DNA from: Planctomycetota bacterium | GTDB lineage: Bacteria > Planctomycetota > Planctomycetia > Planctomycetales > Planctomycetaceae | Assembly: GCA_023429275.1 (NCBI GenBank) | Contig: JAEYWB010000656.1 | Coordinates: forward strand, 1-5,264 | DNA length: 5,264 nt | Reading direction: 5' to 3' | In this document: positions 4,404 through 5,264 of the stretch, piece by piece | Layout of the letters: every line of letters starts with the position of its first letter | How positions within the stretch are numbered: position 1 is the stretch's first letter | Notes under the pieces: model-generated | The model's input: only the letters and a program-made list of their open reading frames with translations | Databases searched by the model: none | Told to the model about the DNA's origin: nothing | Position numbers and translations under genes: made by a program

Positions 4404-5264
4404 CTACCGGGCCGCCCTGGTCAACGTCTTGATCCGGCAGATGTACATGTCGGCCGTCATGAACAGCGTCGATCCGTCCGGTCCGCCGAACTTGCAGTTG
4501 GCGGTCCGCTCCCCGGTGCTGATCCGTGCCAGCAGCTTGCCCTGCGGCGTCAGGATGGAAACACCCCCCGGACCGGTCGTCCAGATGTTCCCGTGAGTGT
4601 CGACCGCCAGGCCGTCCGGCGCCCCCGGAAGCCCCTTCTTCATGTCGGCCGTGAAGTCGAACAGGACCTTCCCTTCGCCCACCGTCCCGTCCTCCTTCAC
4701 GGGGAAGGCCTTGAGGATTGCCGCGTCCGAGTCCGACTGCGCGACGTAGAGGGTCTTCTCGTCCGGCGAGAACCCGATGCCGTTCGGCCGGGTCATCTGG
4801 TCGGTCAGGAGGGTCACCTTCCCCTTGTCGAGACGGTAGACGCCGCAGAAGTCGAGCTCGCGGCGCGGATCGTCCGCCTGCTTCGGAAGGCCGTACGGGG
4901 GATCGGTGAAGTAGATCGCTCCGCTGGAATGGAAGACCGCGTCATTGGGGCTGTTGAGCCGCTTCCCTTCGTAGTTATCGACGAGCGTCCGCTTCCCGCC
5001 CCCGGCCGTGATGACCGAAAGACGACGGTCGCCATGTTCGCAGCAGACGAGCTGCCCCTTCGAATCCAGGATCAGCCCGTTCGAGCCGGGCTCGCCCCCG
5101 TAGTCGACAACGCCGGTGTAGCCAGCGGGCTTCAGGTAGAGGCTGACGCCCTTCCCCTCGACCCACTTGATGATCGAGTTGCGGGGGATATCGGAGAACA
5201 GGAGATAGCCCGGCTCGCCCCCCTTGGCGGGAACCCATACGGGGCCTTCGGCCCATTCGAATCC
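4404..5264 (-). CDS. SMP-30/gluconolactonase-family protein, 5' end outside the window
   Basis: 286 residues are visible, ending at TAG (4406-4404); the N-terminus lies beyond the right edge. The fold is the six-bladed beta-propeller of the SMP-30/gluconolactonase/LRE family, metal-dependent lactonases that open sugar lactones such as gluconolactone. Metal ligands are all present: Glu6 of AEGPVW, Asn161 of RPNGIGFSPDEKTLYVA, and Asp217 of PDGLAVDTHGNIW (numbered from the first visible residue). Further family segments are LLFSDIP (21-27), EPGSNGLILD (58-67) and SPNDAVFHSSGAIYFTDPPYG (105-125). The C-terminal GGPDGSTLFMTA is the closing blade. The family often has a signal peptide in these bacteria; here that part is not visible. 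The true substrate cannot be told from sequence, and a gluconolactonase name should be read as a family label. The frame is continuous, and an internal GTG at 4817 is not a credible start since essential blades lie before it. Confidence 0.93.
   Translation of the reverse strand, partial: GFEWAEGPVWVPAKGGEPGYLLFSDIPRNSIIKWVEGKGVSLYLKPAGYTGVVDYGGEPGSNGLILDSKGQLVCCEHGDRRLSVITAGGGKRTLVDNYEGKRLNSPNDAVFHSSGAIYFTDPPYGLPKQADDPRRELDFCGVYRLDKGKVTLLTDQMTRPNGIGFSPDEKTLYVAQSDSDAAILKAFPVKEDGTVGEGKVLFDFTADMKKGLPGAPDGLAVDTHGNIWTTGPGGVSILTPQGKLLARISTGERTANCKFGGPDGSTLFMTADMYICRIKTLTRAAR

Noticed and set aside
1..5264. CRISPR array, tRNA, prophage or toxin-antitoxin module
   Set aside because: No spaced direct repeats, cloverleaf sequence, integrase or phage gene, or small toxin-like pair was found on either strand.

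Overview
The window looks like an ordinary stretch of a high-GC bacterial chromosome with five protein genes, two of them cut by the window ends. A planctomycete is the best guess, with moderate confidence. The case rests on the mix of a large secreted protein of no familiar family, a coiled-coil exported protein, an ATP-grasp enzyme of the COG1821/MfnD type, an SMP-30-type lactonase with an EPGSNGL segment, and short palindromes in the gaps that resemble repeats I recall from planctomycete genomes. No rRNA or other taxonomic marker is present.

Layout: 3-1385 (+) is the C-terminal 460 residues of a protein of unknown function. 1386-1782 is a gap of about 400 bases. It holds a palindrome (1421-1447) and, on the minus strand, a well-formed ribosome binding site followed by a Tat/lipoprotein leader (1552 downward) whose reading then runs into unconvincing sequence; this is probably the stump of a lost gene. 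1783-2175 (+) is acpS, the holo-acyl-carrier-protein synthase. It converges, with 16 bases between stop codons, on 2192-3028 (-), a secreted coiled-coil protein. 3126-4244 (-) is an ATP-grasp ligase whose nearest characterised relative appears to be MfnD (tyramine-glutamate ligase of methanofuran synthesis). 4404-5264 (-) is a 5'-truncated SMP-30/gluconolactonase-family protein.

The least ordinary signal is a family of three short palindromes (1421-1447, 4269-4294, 4363-4386), all most likely in non-coding gaps. Each has an 8-bp stem with a 3- to 5-base loop. Two carry a GTAGC or GTCGC head and differ by compensatory changes in the stem; they lie in opposite orientation, heads outward, in the gap between the lactonase and ATP-grasp genes. 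This resembles REP/BIME elements mobilised by RAYT (TnpA-REP) transposases. No transposase is visible here.

The genes do not form an obvious single pathway. The three minus-strand genes could be co-transcribed in part, but the gaps (97 and 159 bases) and the palindromes argue against a tight operon. AcpS serves fatty-acid synthesis, the ATP-grasp protein may belong to pterin/furan-linked C1 metabolism, and the other three look exported or periplasmic, or of unknown role.
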